DNA from: M0108 sp044228695
Lineage (GTDB): Bacteria > Pseudomonadota > Gammaproteobacteria > Chromatiales > Chromatiaceae
Reading direction: 5' to 3'
DNA length: 64,000 bases
Assembly (NCBI GenBank): GCA_044228695.1
Contig: JBGAUK010000005.1
Span: 1 to 64,000, forward strand
Below are positions 52,586 to 61,999 of the stretch, one piece after another. Numbering within the stretch: position 1 is the stretch's first letter; the number at the start of each line of letters is the position of its first letter. The notes beneath the pieces were generated by a model. That model worked only from the letters and a program-made list of their open reading frames with translations. It was not told the DNA's origin and searched no databases. A program made the position numbers and the translations under genes.

Positions 52586-52745
52586 CGAGCTTCCAGGGAT
52601 AGCGCCCGCCCCGCTGACCATAGCCAGGCGCGGGTAAGACAGGCTAATCGGGCCATCAGTCCCACAGCTTCTTCAGCAAGTCGCTGATCTCGGGCTGTTT
52701 GCGAACCATGAGACCTTCCCCAAGCGGAGGGAGCTGCCCATTTCT

Positions 52746-53231
52746 TCAGGACCAAAGGGCCAGGCCGGCCCCTTGCCGGCGCAGCAGCTCTTGTTGAAAG
52801 GCCGGTGGGCCATGGCCGAATACCTGCTGCTGTTCCTGATATTCGCCCCCCACCAGGATCTGCTCGGTGTGGACGAGGGGGCGCCGGTGGGTCTCGGCAA
52901 AGTTGCGCAGCCAGGCCAGTGCCCGGGGCGGTATGCGCTTGCCCACGGGCACGGCGAGATCGACGGGTACGCCCTGCCATTGGAATTTATTGAAGAGGAC
53001 GATCACCCGCGCATTGTCCGGCTTCATCCAATCCGGAAGCGGACTGGCAGCGATGATCCAGCCGCACGAAAAGTTGACGCAGGGATCGATGGGGCGATTG
53101 GGATAATCATCACACCCCTGGCGGGTGCTATGGGGGCAGGGATGACCGGGGAAGACGGGGACACCCTGAATCGTCATTCTGACCCAGCCATCGCAGCAGG
53201 CGGTGCAAGGCTGGCAACTTCTGTTTTTCAT
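52746..53231 (-). CDS. YkgJ-like cysteine-cluster protein
   Basis: The 161-residue protein begins with the cluster CQPCTACCDGW (C6, C9, C12, C13), followed by CPHSTRQGCDDYPNRP and PCVNFSCGW, the pattern of the YkgJ/UPF0153 zinc- or iron-chelating family. The rest has no recognised domain. Its ATG overlaps the kdsB stop (ATGA), so it is the last gene of the comEC-to-kdsB operon and probably translated by coupling. Function is unknown; metal binding is predicted from the cysteines. The 160 bases after it hold only a short open stretch I cannot support as a gene. Confidence 0.8.
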   Translation of the reverse strand: MKNRSCQPCTACCDGWVRMTIQGVPVFPGHPCPHSTRQGCDDYPNRPIDPCVNFSCGWIIAASPLPDWMKPDNARVIVLFNKFQWQGVPVDLAVPVGKRIPPRALAWLRNFAETHRRPLVHTEQILVGGEYQEQQQVFGHGPPAFQQELLRRQGAGLALWS

Positions 53232-54118
53232 GGCTGCCAGTCCCCATCAGTGTCCAGCGATCCGCCCAAGGCCGCTTGACCGCGCCCCAAGAAGTCCAGG
53301 AGGCGCTGGACATCGGCGGCGGTATCCACCCCGGGGCCGGGTTCCTCGGTAGCCAGACCGACATGGATGCCCTCGCCGTGCCAGAGAACCCGCAACTGCT
53401 CAAGGGATTCGGCCAGTTCCAGGGGGGCGGGCGGCCAGGCCACAAAGCGCGCCAGAAAGGCGGCGCGGTAGGCGTAGAGGCCGATATGGCGCAGAAAGCC
53501 CCCCCCCGGCGGTAGGGCCTGCCGTCCGCCCTGAAATTCGTCGCGATGCCAGGGGATGGGGGCCCGGGAGAAATAGAGGGCGTAGCCCTGGGCGTCGGTC
53601 ACCACCTTGACCACGTGGGGATCGAAGAGGGTCCCGGCATCCTGAATGGGATAGGCCAGGGTCGCCATACCGACACGCTCATGGCCGGCCAGACCCGCCG
53701 CCACCTGATCCACCAGGGCGGGGGGCATGCCCGCCTCGTCACCCTGGAGGTTGACGACCAGGGTCTCGTCGGGCCAGCCACGCAGGGCGATGACCTCGGC
53801 CAGGCGGTCGGTGCCGCTGCGATGATCGGCGCGGGTCATGACCACCTCGGCGCCAAAGGCCTGGCAGGCGGCGGCGATACGCTCGTCGTCCGTGGCGATC
53901 AGGATCTCCGCCGCCGCCGTGGCCTGGGCACGCTCATAAACATGCCGGATCAGGGGTTTGCCCGCGATCTCCAGCAAGGGCTTACCCGGCAAGCGCGAGG
54001 CCGCATAACGTGCCGGGATGACGACCTTGAAGGGCAAGCGGGGCACCGCCAGCGAATCTGTCCCCCGAGTTCCCGGCACGGTCCCGCCCCCGGTCTCGGC
54101 CAACCCCGCCGCGCTCAA
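53228..54118 (-). CDS. kdsB: 3-deoxy-manno-octulosonate cytidylyltransferase
   Basis: Activates Kdo with CTP for lipid A-Kdo assembly. The core begins FKVVIPARYAASRLPGKPLLEIAG and includes ILIATDDERI, RSGTDRLAEV, VNLQGDE and the acceptor-side YFSRAPIPW. Frame to the TTG at 54118 gives 296 residues, about 45 more than usual; the first 24 are low-complexity. Translation may instead start at a GTG at 54046, giving 272 residues. TTG at 54118 overlaps the ycaR stop (TTGA). Position after lpxK and ycaR is the conserved gammaproteobacterial order. Identification firm, start uncertain. Confidence 0.93.
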   Translation of the reverse strand: MSAAGLAETGGGTVPGTRGTDSLAVPRLPFKVVIPARYAASRLPGKPLLEIAGKPLIRHVYERAQATAAAEILIATDDERIAAACQAFGAEVVMTRADHRSGTDRLAEVIALRGWPDETLVVNLQGDEAGMPPALVDQVAAGLAGHERVGMATLAYPIQDAGTLFDPHVVKVVTDAQGYALYFSRAPIPWHRDEFQGGRQALPPGGGFLRHIGLYAYRAAFLARFVAWPPAPLELAESLEQLRVLWHGEGIHVGLATEEPGPGVDTAADVQRLLDFLGRGQAALGGSLDTDGDWQP

Positions 54119-54303
54119 GCCCTGGGCACCTCTTCATCGGCGGGCAGTTCCCGCGCCTCCTCCTCCAGCATGACGGGGATATCGTCACGGATGGGGAAGG
54201 CCAGACGATCGGCGCGGCAGAGCAACTCGGCGGCGGCCTTATCAAAATAGAGAGGCCCCTTGCAGAGGGGACAGACCAGAATATCCAGGAGTTTCTTATC
54301 CAT
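54115..54303 (-). CDS. ycaR: Trm112/YcaR-family small protein
   Basis: A 62-residue protein (MDKKLLDILVCPLCKGPLYF) of the Trm112-like UPF0434 family. The first CxxC pair (C11, C14) is present. Trm112 homologues act as small partners of methyltransferases in other domains of life; the bacterial function is unknown. It lies between lpxK (8-base overlap) and kdsB, exactly as in E. coli. Confidence 0.92.
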   Translation of the reverse strand: MDKKLLDILVCPLCKGPLYFDKAAAELLCRADRLAFPIRDDIPVMLEEEARELPADEEVPRA

Positions 54304-55276
54304 TCTTCAGACCTTTCAAGGCTGCGGACAATTGACGCTCGAAGGCGGCGCTCGGGACCGCCTCCACGGGCAGAAACCAATGCTCGTCCCCGGGGAAGGG
54401 CTCGCACTTGACCGCATCCTTCTCGGTCATGATGAGTGGCCCCGGGGGCCAGGTGGCGACATCGGCAGCGGTGAAACCATGGTGATCCGGGTAGGGGCGC
54501 TCGTCCAGATGCAGGCCAGCCCGGCGGAGCAGGGCGAAAAAGCGCTCCGGGTTGCCGATCCCCGCCACCGCCGTCACCCGCTGGCGCTTGAAGCGGGCCA
54601 GGGCCCGGGTCCGGGTCGGATGACGCAGATTCACCAGGTCCCCCGGTCGCAGGGCCAGGGGCTCGGCACCGGGCCAGGCCCCCCCGGTAGAGACCTTGAG
54701 CTTGATGTCCCGGCCGCGGGAGACCGGCTCGCGCAAGGGCCCCGCGGGCAGACAGAAGCCGTTGCCAAAGCCGCGGGCGCCATCGATGACAAGGATCTCC
54801 AGATCACGCTGGAGCCGATAATGCTGCAGGCCATCATCGCCCAGGATGATATCGCAAGCGCCCCCTTCCAACAGCAGCCGCCCCGCCGCCACCCGATCCG
54901 GCCCCGCCACCACCGGCGCGCCGGAGCGGCGAGCCAGGAGCACGGCCTCGTCGCCCAGTTCCCGGGGATCGCTCTGGGCCGTCACCCAGCGTGGCCAGTC
55001 CCGGGCCGAGCCGCCATAGCCGCGCAGGACGATGCCGGGATGCCAGCCCTGGCGGCGCAAAAAGTCGCTCAGCCAGAGCACCAGGGGCGTCTTGCCCGTG
55101 CCGCCAACCGTGAGATTGCCCACCAGGATGACGGGGACTGGCAGCCGCACGCTCGCCAGCCAACCGCGCCGGAAGGCCCATCGCCGCCCCGCGACCACCA
55201 GCCGGTAGAGACCGGACAGGGGCACCAGGGACCGGGACAGCCAGTGGCGGCCATACCAGATAGCTTCCAGCTTCAT
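54296..55276 (-). CDS. lpxK: Tetraacyldisaccharide 4'-kinase
   Basis: Phosphorylates the lipid A precursor at the 4' position at the inner membrane. The 326-residue protein carries the P-loop VILVGNLTVGGTGKTP, then LRGYGG and the LGDDGLQHYRLQRDLEIL block with the catalytic Asp/His pair, all LpxK-specific. It has an N-terminal hydrophobic anchor. Its ATG overlaps the msbA stop by 4 bases (ATGA), and its end overlaps ycaR. Confidence 0.95.
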   Translation of the reverse strand: MKLEAIWYGRHWLSRSLVPLSGLYRLVVAGRRWAFRRGWLASVRLPVPVILVGNLTVGGTGKTPLVLWLSDFLRRQGWHPGIVLRGYGGSARDWPRWVTAQSDPRELGDEAVLLARRSGAPVVAGPDRVAAGRLLLEGGACDIILGDDGLQHYRLQRDLEILVIDGARGFGNGFCLPAGPLREPVSRGRDIKLKVSTGGAWPGAEPLALRPGDLVNLRHPTRTRALARFKRQRVTAVAGIGNPERFFALLRRAGLHLDERPYPDHHGFTAADVATWPPGPLIMTEKDAVKCEPFPGDEHWFLPVEAVPSAAFERQLSAALKGLKNG

Positions 55277-57051
55277 GGCGCCGGGTCCGATGGAGCGTCG
55301 TTGAACTGCATCCGGTGCAGCCGGGCGTAATGGCCATCCAGGGCGAGCAGGTCGGCATGGCTCCCAGTCTCCACGACCCGGCCCTGGTCCAGAACCAGGA
55401 TGCGATTCGCACGCTCGATGGTGGTGAGACGATGGGCAATCACCAGGGTGGTGCGATTGCTCATTAGTCGTTCCAGGGCCGCCTGAATATGGCGCTCGGC
55501 CTCGCTGTCCAGGGCCGAGGTGGCCTCGTCCAGGATGAGGATGGGGGCGTCCTTGAGCATGGCGCGGGCGATGGCCAGGCGCTGACGCTGGCCCCCGGAC
55601 AGCAGGATGCCCCGATCCCCGACCAGGGTGTCGAAACCCTCCGGCAGTTCCTGGATGAATTCCAGGGCATGGGCCGCCTCCGCCACCGCCTCCAGGGTCG
55701 CCTGATCGACCGGACCCGGGTGACCATAGGCGATGTTATTGCGAATGCTGTCGTTGAACAGCACCACCTCCTGGGTCACCAGGGAAATCTGAGCCCTCAG
55801 GCTGGCGAGGGTCAGTTCATGGGTGGGGATGCCATCGATGAGGATTTCGCCCGCGAGGGGGTCGTAAAAGCGCGGCAGCAGACTGGCGAGGGTCGATTTA
55901 CCGCTACCCGACCGACCGACCAGGGCCAGGGTCTCCCCGGGCTCGATCACCAGATCCAGGTCCCGCAGCACGGGACCCTTGTCCGCGTCATAGACGTGGG
56001 TCAGGCCACGAATTTCCACCCGCCCCTGAGCCCGGTCCAGGGTGCGGAAACCGGTATCGACCTCGGCGGGCGAATCGATCAGCTCAAAGAGGCTGTCGGC
56101 GGCGATGATACCCCGTTGCAACTGGTTGTTGATCCCCGTCAGGCTCTTGATCGGCTGGAGCAGCAGGCCCATGGCCAGGATAAAGGACATAAAGGTGCCG
56201 ACCGAAATGTCTTCCCGCAGTCCCTGCATGGTCGAGAGGTAGATGATGACCGCGATGGCGATGGCGGAAACCAGTTGCACCAGGGGCACGCTGATGGCGT
56301 TGGTGGCCACCATCTTCATCTGCAGGGAGCGCGTCTTTTCGTTGACGAAGCTGAAACGCTCCGCCGCCCGGGCCTGGCCCCCAAAGGCCTTGACGACCCG
56401 ATGGCCATCGATGGCCTCCTGGGCCACATGGGTCAGTTCCCCCACCCGGTCCTGGATGCGCTTGCTGTGGCGGCGAAAGTGCTGGCTGGCGTAGCGAATG
56501 GAGATGCCCATGGCGGGACCCACCAGCAGAAAGATGGCCGAGAGCATGACGTTGATATAAAGCATGTAGGCCACCAGGCCGATGACGGTCAGGCCATCGC
56601 GGATGATGGTGGTGACGGCGGTCGTGGCGGCATCGGCGACGTTCTCGACGTTATAGGTCAGCTTGGCCAGGATCTGCCCCGTGCTCTGCGTATCGAAATA
56701 GCTAGCGGGCGATCGCAGCAGGTGCTCGAACATCTCCTGGCGCAGGTCGGCCACCACCCGCCGCCCCACCCATTGGAGACAATAGGTATTGATGAAGCCG
56801 GCGATGCCGCGCACCAAAAAGATGCCTAGCAGAATCAGGGGCATGGACTTGACCACCTCCGCATCCCGGTCGATGAAGGTGCCATCCAGCAGAGGCTTCA
56901 TCATAGCCGCGAAGAGGGGCTCGGTGGCGGCATAGAAGACCATGCCCACGGCGGAGACGGCGAACATGCGCCAATAAGGCTTGGCGTAACCAATCAGACG
57001 CACATAGATGCTTCGGGCCGAGCCGGGGGCCAGGACATCGGGGCGGTTCAT
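55273..57051 (-). CDS. msbA: Lipid A export ATP-binding/permease MsbA
   Basis: Homodimeric ABC exporter flipping core-lipid A to the periplasmic face. The 592-residue protein has six helices in the N-terminal half (residues about 25-310) and a nucleotide-binding domain with Walker A LVGRSGSGKST, the ABC signature LLSGGQRQRLAIARA, Walker B PILILDEATSALD and the H-loop VIAHRLTTI. Preceded by exbD (ATGA overlap) and followed by lpxK, as in many gammaproteobacteria. Identification firm. Confidence 0.96.
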   Translation of the reverse strand: MNRPDVLAPGSARSIYVRLIGYAKPYWRMFAVSAVGMVFYAATEPLFAAMMKPLLDGTFIDRDAEVVKSMPLILLGIFLVRGIAGFINTYCLQWVGRRVVADLRQEMFEHLLRSPASYFDTQSTGQILAKLTYNVENVADAATTAVTTIIRDGLTVIGLVAYMLYINVMLSAIFLLVGPAMGISIRYASQHFRRHSKRIQDRVGELTHVAQEAIDGHRVVKAFGGQARAAERFSFVNEKTRSLQMKMVATNAISVPLVQLVSAIAIAVIIYLSTMQGLREDISVGTFMSFILAMGLLLQPIKSLTGINNQLQRGIIAADSLFELIDSPAEVDTGFRTLDRAQGRVEIRGLTHVYDADKGPVLRDLDLVIEPGETLALVGRSGSGKSTLASLLPRFYDPLAGEILIDGIPTHELTLASLRAQISLVTQEVVLFNDSIRNNIAYGHPGPVDQATLEAVAEAAHALEFIQELPEGFDTLVGDRGILLSGGQRQRLAIARAMLKDAPILILDEATSALDSEAERHIQAALERLMSNRTTLVIAHRLTTIERANRILVLDQGRVVETGSHADLLALDGHYARLHRMQFNDAPSDPAP

Positions 57052-57497
57052 GGTGCCTCTGGCGTCCGGCTCGCGGCAAAGGAGAAGCGCGTCAGCCCGA
57101 GCTGGCTGGACACGTCCAGGGCGGTCATGACGGCCTGGTGGGGTGTCTTGGCATCGGCCATCAGCACTAGGGGCAGGTCCCCTTGCGCCCGGTCATCATC
57201 CGCCTCTGACCGGGCCTGGCCGATGGCTTCCCCCAGGGCCTTGCGCAGGGTGTCAGGCTGGGTGTCCGCGACCTGGCGGTCGTTGACATAGAAGACACCG
57301 CTGGCGTCGATGACCAGGGTCAGGGCCCGCGACTCAGCCGCCGCCGGGCTCTGGGCCTGGGGCAACTGGACCTTGATGCCTACCTCATCCTTGAAGGTCG
57401 TGGTCACCATGAAGAAGATGAGCAGCAGGAAGACGACGTCGATCAGGGGCGCCAGATTGATATCCGGTGGCTCGGGACGCTGGGGACGCAGATTCAC
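57048..57497 (-). CDS. exbD: ExbD/TolR-family biopolymer transport protein
   Basis: Single-pass inner-membrane protein of 149 residues. The N-terminal part LAPLIDVVFLLLIFFMVTTTF contains the essential aspartate in the membrane helix; the periplasmic domain follows. With ExbB it forms a proton-driven motor. The TonB partner is not in this operon, and ExbBD pairs in this comEC-msbA setting are common in Chromatiales and other gammaproteobacteria without a known TonB assignment. ATG overlaps the exbB stop (ATGA). Confidence 0.92.
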   Translation of the reverse strand: MNLRPQRPEPPDINLAPLIDVVFLLLIFFMVTTTFKDEVGIKVQLPQAQSPAAAESRALTLVIDASGVFYVNDRQVADTQPDTLRKALGEAIGQARSEADDDRAQGDLPLVLMADAKTPHQAVMTALDVSSQLGLTRFSFAASRTPEAP

Positions 57498-58123
57498 GCC
57501 ACCGCCTCCGGCAGGGCCTCGCGTTCGCCCTTGATGACCTCTACCAGGTTGAGGGCCTCCTCCTCCATGGCCAGGGCGAACTGGTTGACGCGACCGTTGA
57601 AATAGCGATGGAACATGAGGCTGGGGATGGCCACCGTCAGACCCGCCGCCGTGGTCAGCAGGGCCTCGGAGATGCCGCCGGCGAGGACACCCGGATTGCC
57701 AACGCCCGCGTCGATGATGACGGTAAAGATATCGATCATGCCAAAGACGGTGCCCAGCAGGCCCAGCAAGGGCGACACCGAGGCAATGGTGCCCAGGGTG
57801 TTGAGGTAACGCTCCAGCTTGGCCACCACCTGACGGCCCACGTCATTGATGGCCTCCTTCATGACCTCCCGCGAGTGATTACGGTTGACCAGGCCGGCGC
57901 TCAGGAGCCGTCCCAGGGGGGAGCCCTGGGCCAAGGCCTGGATCCGCTCCGGGGTCAGGGCCTGATCACGCTGCCACTGCCAGACCTGCTCCATCAGCCC
58001 CGGCGGCATGACCCGGCGGCGGCGCAGACTCCAGAGGCGCTCCAGAATGATGGCCATGGCGACCACGGAACAGGCCAGGATGGGCCACATCAGCCAGCCA
58101 CCGGCCCTCATCAACTCCAACAC
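57494..58123 (-). CDS. exbB: ExbB/TolQ/MotA-family proton channel protein
   Basis: 209 residues, three membrane helices. The N-terminal helix (WLMWPILACSVVAMAIILERLW) and the conserved ASVSPLLGLLGTVFGMIDIF with GISEALLTTAAGLTVAIPSLMFHRYF are diagnostic. It precedes exbD by an overlapping start. The gap to comEC upstream is 70 bases. Substrate of the motor is unknown. Confidence 0.93.
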   Translation of the reverse strand: MLELMRAGGWLMWPILACSVVAMAIILERLWSLRRRRVMPPGLMEQVWQWQRDQALTPERIQALAQGSPLGRLLSAGLVNRNHSREVMKEAINDVGRQVVAKLERYLNTLGTIASVSPLLGLLGTVFGMIDIFTVIIDAGVGNPGVLAGGISEALLTTAAGLTVAIPSLMFHRYFNGRVNQFALAMEEEALNLVEVIKGEREALPEAVA

Positions 58124-58193
58124 GGGTTACTCACCTCTCGGAGACGCCTTGCACTGGGCGGCATGATACCCCAAGCCGGTCGCCGGAACCCGG

Positions 58194-60554
58194 CTACCTC
58201 TCGCCCGGGGGTCCCCAGGACCAGAGGCGCGGATGGGCCTCGCGATACAGATCGGGACCCTCCAGACCCGCAGCGGTCAGGACGAAACCGATGGCCCCGG
58301 CCTCCGCCGTGTTTAGTTCCCGGGCACCGACGGCGGCTACCCGCTCCCGTACCCGGGCGGAAGGGAAGCCGAAGCGATTGGCAAAGCCGCTGGCATAGAG
58401 CACCCAAACCGGCGTCACGGCCGCCAGGAATTCGCGGCTGCTGGAGGTATTGCTGCCGTGGTGGCCGGCCACCAGCAGGGGCGTGGTCAGACCCCCACGT
58501 CGCGCCAGTTGCCTTTCTGGGGCCTGACCCAGGTCACCCGGCACCAGCAGGCTGGCACCCTGGGTGGCCACGCGCAGCACGCAAGAGCTATCGTTACCCT
58601 CCAACCCGGCCTGGAAGGGATATAGCACCGCGAAGTCCACCCCATCCCAGGTCCAGCCCTGGCCAGCGAGACAGGGTTCGGCCCGGGGATCGGCCATTTC
58701 ACCCGGCTCACCCGCCAGGATCCGGTCGATCGGCAGCTGGGCGGCCAGGCCCGGGAAGCCGCCGACATGGTCCTGATCCGCATGGCTCAGGACCAGGGTA
58801 TCGATGCGGCGCACCCCCTGCTCCCGCAGGTAGGGCACCACGACGGCCTCGCCCGTGTTGAATCCGCCCAGGAAGGCCGGACCCGTATCGAAGACCAGGA
58901 CATGATGGGCGGTGCGGATCACGGCGGAGAGCCCCTGCCCCACGTCGAGTAACCGCAGCCAGGCCTCGCCGGTGGCCGGCGCGGGCGGGGTCAGCAGCCC
59001 GAGGGGCAGCAGCAGGGGCAGACCCAGCCAGCGCCCTGGGAGCCCCCGAGGCGCCAACAGCAACAGTGCCCCGCCGAAGGCCGCCACCCAGGCCCAGTCC
59101 GGCCGCGCCCCAATGCCCACCGAGGCCCAGGGCCAGGCCGCGATCGCCGTCAGGCCATCCAGCAGCCAGGCCAGCAGGGCGGCGGTCCAGACGAGGGGGG
59201 TCGCGATCCCGGTGATCAACAGCAGGGCCGCCGCGATCAACACCAGCGGCAACAGCAGGCCAAAGAGGGGGATCGCCACCAGGTTGACCATGGGGGAGAC
59301 CATCGAGGCCCGACTGAAGAGCAACAGCAGGAGGGGCAGAAAGCCCAGGGTCGCCACCCACTGCGCCTGACCCCAGCGCCGCCACAGGCCCTCCAGGGCC
59401 AGCCGGTTGCCGAGGCCATAGATGAGGGCCGCCACCCCGCCGAAGGACAGCCAGAGCCCGTAACTCAGGGCCTCCGTCGGGTCCAGCAGCAGGACCGCCG
59501 CCAGGGCGAAGGTCAGGCCCGTCCAGGGCCGGGGGGTGCGGGACCAGAGGAGGGCCACCAACACCACCGACAACATGATCAGGGAACGCTGGGTGCAGAC
59601 GGCGAAGCCCGCCAGGGCGCTGTAGATGAGGGCCGCCACCAGCCCCCCCAGGGCCCCCGCCCGCGGCGCCGCCAGTCGGGCCACCAGCCAGGGCGAGCGC
59701 GACCAGGACCAGCGGGTCAGAAAGAAGAGGCTGGCCGCTACCAGACCCACATGCAGCCCGGAGATGGAGACCAGGTGATTGACGCCGGTTCGGGTCAAGA
59801 CCTCCCATTGGTCGGGTGTCACCTCCGTGTCTTCCCCCAGTACCAGGGCCTGCACCAGCCCCGCCGCCGGCGAGCCCGCCAACGCTCTTCCCAGCCGCTC
59901 ACTCAGGCCCTGACGCCAGCGGTCGATCCAGTAGTACCCGGCGCCGGGGTTGAGCAGGCCCAGGTCACCGCCATCCCGCACATATCCCGTGGCGACGATG
60001 CCCTGCTGGAACAGCCAGCGTTCGTAATCGAAGCCACCAGGATTGGCGAAGCCATGGGGCGGCTTGAGCCTGACCCCCAGGGCGCGCGCCTCGCCCACCC
60101 GCAAGGGGGGCGCCCCCCGCCAGGTCAGGCGGACCAGGCCCGTGAACCCCAGCGCCTCCTCGCCCCGCCAGGCGCGCTCGACACGAAACTGGAAGCGCGT
60201 CCCCCCGGACTTGGACTCCGGCAGCGAGGCCACCCGTCCCTCCAGACGCAGATCCACCCGCGCCAAGTCCGCCGGGAAGGGGTGACATAGCAGGTCGCAA
60301 GCCCGGAACTGGGCCCAGAGGAGCCCCACCAGCAACCAGCAGAGGGGACGCGCTGGCGCCCAGTGCCAGGCCAGCCAGGCCATCCCTGCCGCCGCCAGCC
60401 CCAAGAGCCAGGCTGGCGGTGGCTCGCTCGCGATAAAGAAGAGGCAGACACCCAAGGCAAAGCCCAGGGCGGCGGAGAGAGGACTCGCCCACCCCGTCGG
60501 CAGCGCGTCGGGGGGTGGGCGGCACCCTGCGGGAGGTTCGGGGTGGCTCATCAA
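58194..60554 (-). CDS. comEC: ComEC/Rec2 DNA-uptake channel protein
   Basis: Polytopic membrane protein thought to pass single-stranded DNA through the inner membrane in natural competence. The 786-residue protein has an N-terminal DUF4131 region, the Competence domain with VLGEDTEVTPDQW and GVNHLVSISGLHVGLVAASLFF, and a C-terminal metallo-beta-lactamase domain with SHADQDHVGGF and GHHGSNTSSSREF. All three parts are full length. It is the first gene of the operon leading to exbB, exbD, msbA and lpxK. No other competence gene is present here. Confidence 0.94.
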   Translation of the reverse strand: MMSHPEPPAGCRPPPDALPTGWASPLSAALGFALGVCLFFIASEPPPAWLLGLAAAGMAWLAWHWAPARPLCWLLVGLLWAQFRACDLLCHPFPADLARVDLRLEGRVASLPESKSGGTRFQFRVERAWRGEEALGFTGLVRLTWRGAPPLRVGEARALGVRLKPPHGFANPGGFDYERWLFQQGIVATGYVRDGGDLGLLNPGAGYYWIDRWRQGLSERLGRALAGSPAAGLVQALVLGEDTEVTPDQWEVLTRTGVNHLVSISGLHVGLVAASLFFLTRWSWSRSPWLVARLAAPRAGALGGLVAALIYSALAGFAVCTQRSLIMLSVVLVALLWSRTPRPWTGLTFALAAVLLLDPTEALSYGLWLSFGGVAALIYGLGNRLALEGLWRRWGQAQWVATLGFLPLLLLLFSRASMVSPMVNLVAIPLFGLLLPLVLIAAALLLITGIATPLVWTAALLAWLLDGLTAIAAWPWASVGIGARPDWAWVAAFGGALLLLAPRGLPGRWLGLPLLLPLGLLTPPAPATGEAWLRLLDVGQGLSAVIRTAHHVLVFDTGPAFLGGFNTGEAVVVPYLREQGVRRIDTLVLSHADQDHVGGFPGLAAQLPIDRILAGEPGEMADPRAEPCLAGQGWTWDGVDFAVLYPFQAGLEGNDSSCVLRVATQGASLLVPGDLGQAPERQLARRGGLTTPLLVAGHHGSNTSSSREFLAAVTPVWVLYASGFANRFGFPSARVRERVAAVGARELNTAEAGAIGFVLTAAGLEGPDLYREAHPRLWSWGPPGER

Positions 60555-60931
60555 ACATCCGGAAGAGGGAGGCTCGCACTATAGTGACATAAAGCCCGGG
60601 ATCGCCACGACCGCTCGCGGTCCCCTGCCCCTCCGGGCCGGTCCGCCAGTGGCCGGGCCGGGCTGCTCGGCCCGCACTGAGGACAGCCTTCCCACCCCGC
60701 CGGCCCTCCAGAGAGGCATTTTCCACCATTCGCGAATTTTTAATATCATGGTTTATATCAAAAAACTGGATAAAATGTCGTTATTGGTCGTATTTGATCG
60801 ACGACCATGTCTATCTTTGCCCGGGCACATTTTGCATACTGCACGCACCGCCAGCTCCATCGCTGGCGGGAGGGCAATCAGGGTCCCCCGGCCCTGATCC
60901 ACCTGTCGCCAACCCGGATCCAAGTCACGCC
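60555..60931. promoter_or_regulatory. Structured AT-rich leader of the macrodomain-like gene
   Basis: 377 bases with no supported gene. The stretch 60720-60800 is AT-rich (ATTTTTAATATCATGGTTTA, AAAAAACTGGATAAAATG), the likeliest promoter zone of the window's right part. Two perfect hairpins follow: TGGTCGT/ACGACCA (60785-60807, nine-base loop) and CCGCCAGC/GCTGGCGG (60848-60869, six-base loop). They could be an operator and an mRNA leader element. Confidence 0.5.
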
Positions 60932-61999
60932 ATGCACAGCTATTGCCTCCTACTGCATACCGAAAGCTTCCGCGGGCTTCAAGACTATCGCGCCGGTCTG
61001 GCCGCGCATGGCCTCGCCCACGCGGGGGGCCGCCTGCGGGCAGACTTGCGGGACCAGGATGTCGCCAGCCTGAGCGACGAGGCCTTTCTGGAACATCTGC
61101 TTAACACCAAATCACCGCACATCTTCGCCGAGAGCGCTATTCATGGGGACGGGCGGGACTGGAACAGCACCGAACTGACCCTCCTCGGCGACCTGGGCAT
61201 CGCCATGGCGGTGCGCATTTTCGATGATGGCCACCATCGAGCCCCCCAGGTCCACGAGCAACCCCTGACGGGCACCCTGCTCTTCACCCCCGGCGCCATC
61301 CTCTGCAACAACCAGGGCGGCGTGGCGGGGGATTGGGCCACGGTGACCCGGGATGGGCGTATCGATCCGGCGGGGTATGGCGCCCTCTATGAAAGACGGC
61401 TGCTGCCCCTGCTCCTCCAAATCAACGAGGAGGCCAGGTTGGGGGGGCACCAGGCCCTGGTCACCCTGCCGGCCCTGGGCTGCGGCCAGTTCGCCGGACC
61501 CTTCCATGGCACCTTGGGGTCTTACTTCAAGGACGCCCTCCTGGGCCTGCTTGGCCGGCACGCCGGGCGCATGACCCAGATCCGGGCCCTCTATTACGAT
61601 CCCTTCAACGAGTGCGTGAACGAGCGGCATGACTTTGACGGCTTCTCCCTGCGGGTAAGGCCCCTGACCCGGGGTAATCGGGACAGGCCACAGCTCTGCC
61701 CACCCCAGGCCTACGCCGAGGAGGGGGAGGATTTCAGTGCCTGCCGGCTCTACAGCCTGGTCGCCTGGGACCCGGTCTCCTGGCCGGGCAACGACTTTTG
61801 GGGCGGGGCCCGCGCCACGGATGACGGGGTCAAGGCCGCCGCCACCGATGCCATGCGGGTCCTGACTGGTATCGAGGGTCGCTATGATGCCCGCCTCCAG
61901 GGATATCAGCCGCCATCCCCCTACCGGACCTGGGAGCAACTGGTGCGCAACCAGGGCCTGCGCCTCCGGGTAGCGGGGAATCTCAAGGTGCTGAGTTGA
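60932..61999 (+). CDS. Macrodomain-like protein of unknown function
   Basis: With ATG at 60932 (MHSYCLLLHTESFRGLQDYR) the protein has 355 residues and no signal peptide or membrane helix. Around residues 100-225 it contains a pattern like an ADP-ribose-binding macrodomain: GTLLFTPGAILCNNQGG early, and LVTLPALGCGQFAGPFHG later, where the P-LGCG-F-G element recalls the phosphate-binding loop. The rest (YYDPFNECVNERHDFDGF, LVAWDPVSWPGNDFWGGARATDDGVKAAATDAM) is not recognised. Such a protein might bind or remove ADP-ribose or a related nucleotide; this is inference. An in-frame start at 60794 is rejected because it runs through the hairpin leader. It stands alone, preceded by an AT-rich structured region. 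Confidence 0.6.
   Translation: MHSYCLLLHTESFRGLQDYRAGLAAHGLAHAGGRLRADLRDQDVASLSDEAFLEHLLNTKSPHIFAESAIHGDGRDWNSTELTLLGDLGIAMAVRIFDDGHHRAPQVHEQPLTGTLLFTPGAILCNNQGGVAGDWATVTRDGRIDPAGYGALYERRLLPLLLQINEEARLGGHQALVTLPALGCGQFAGPFHGTLGSYFKDALLGLLGRHAGRMTQIRALYYDPFNECVNERHDFDGFSLRVRPLTRGNRDRPQLCPPQAYAEEGEDFSACRLYSLVAWDPVSWPGNDFWGGARATDDGVKAAATDAMRVLTGIEGRYDARLQGYQPPSPYRTWEQLVRNQGLRLRVAGNLKVLS

Noticed and set aside
52640..52745. Seventeen-codon minus-strand ORF (MVRKQPEISDLLKKLW-like)
   Set aside because: Composition looks protein-like but it is too short and isolated to support as a gene.
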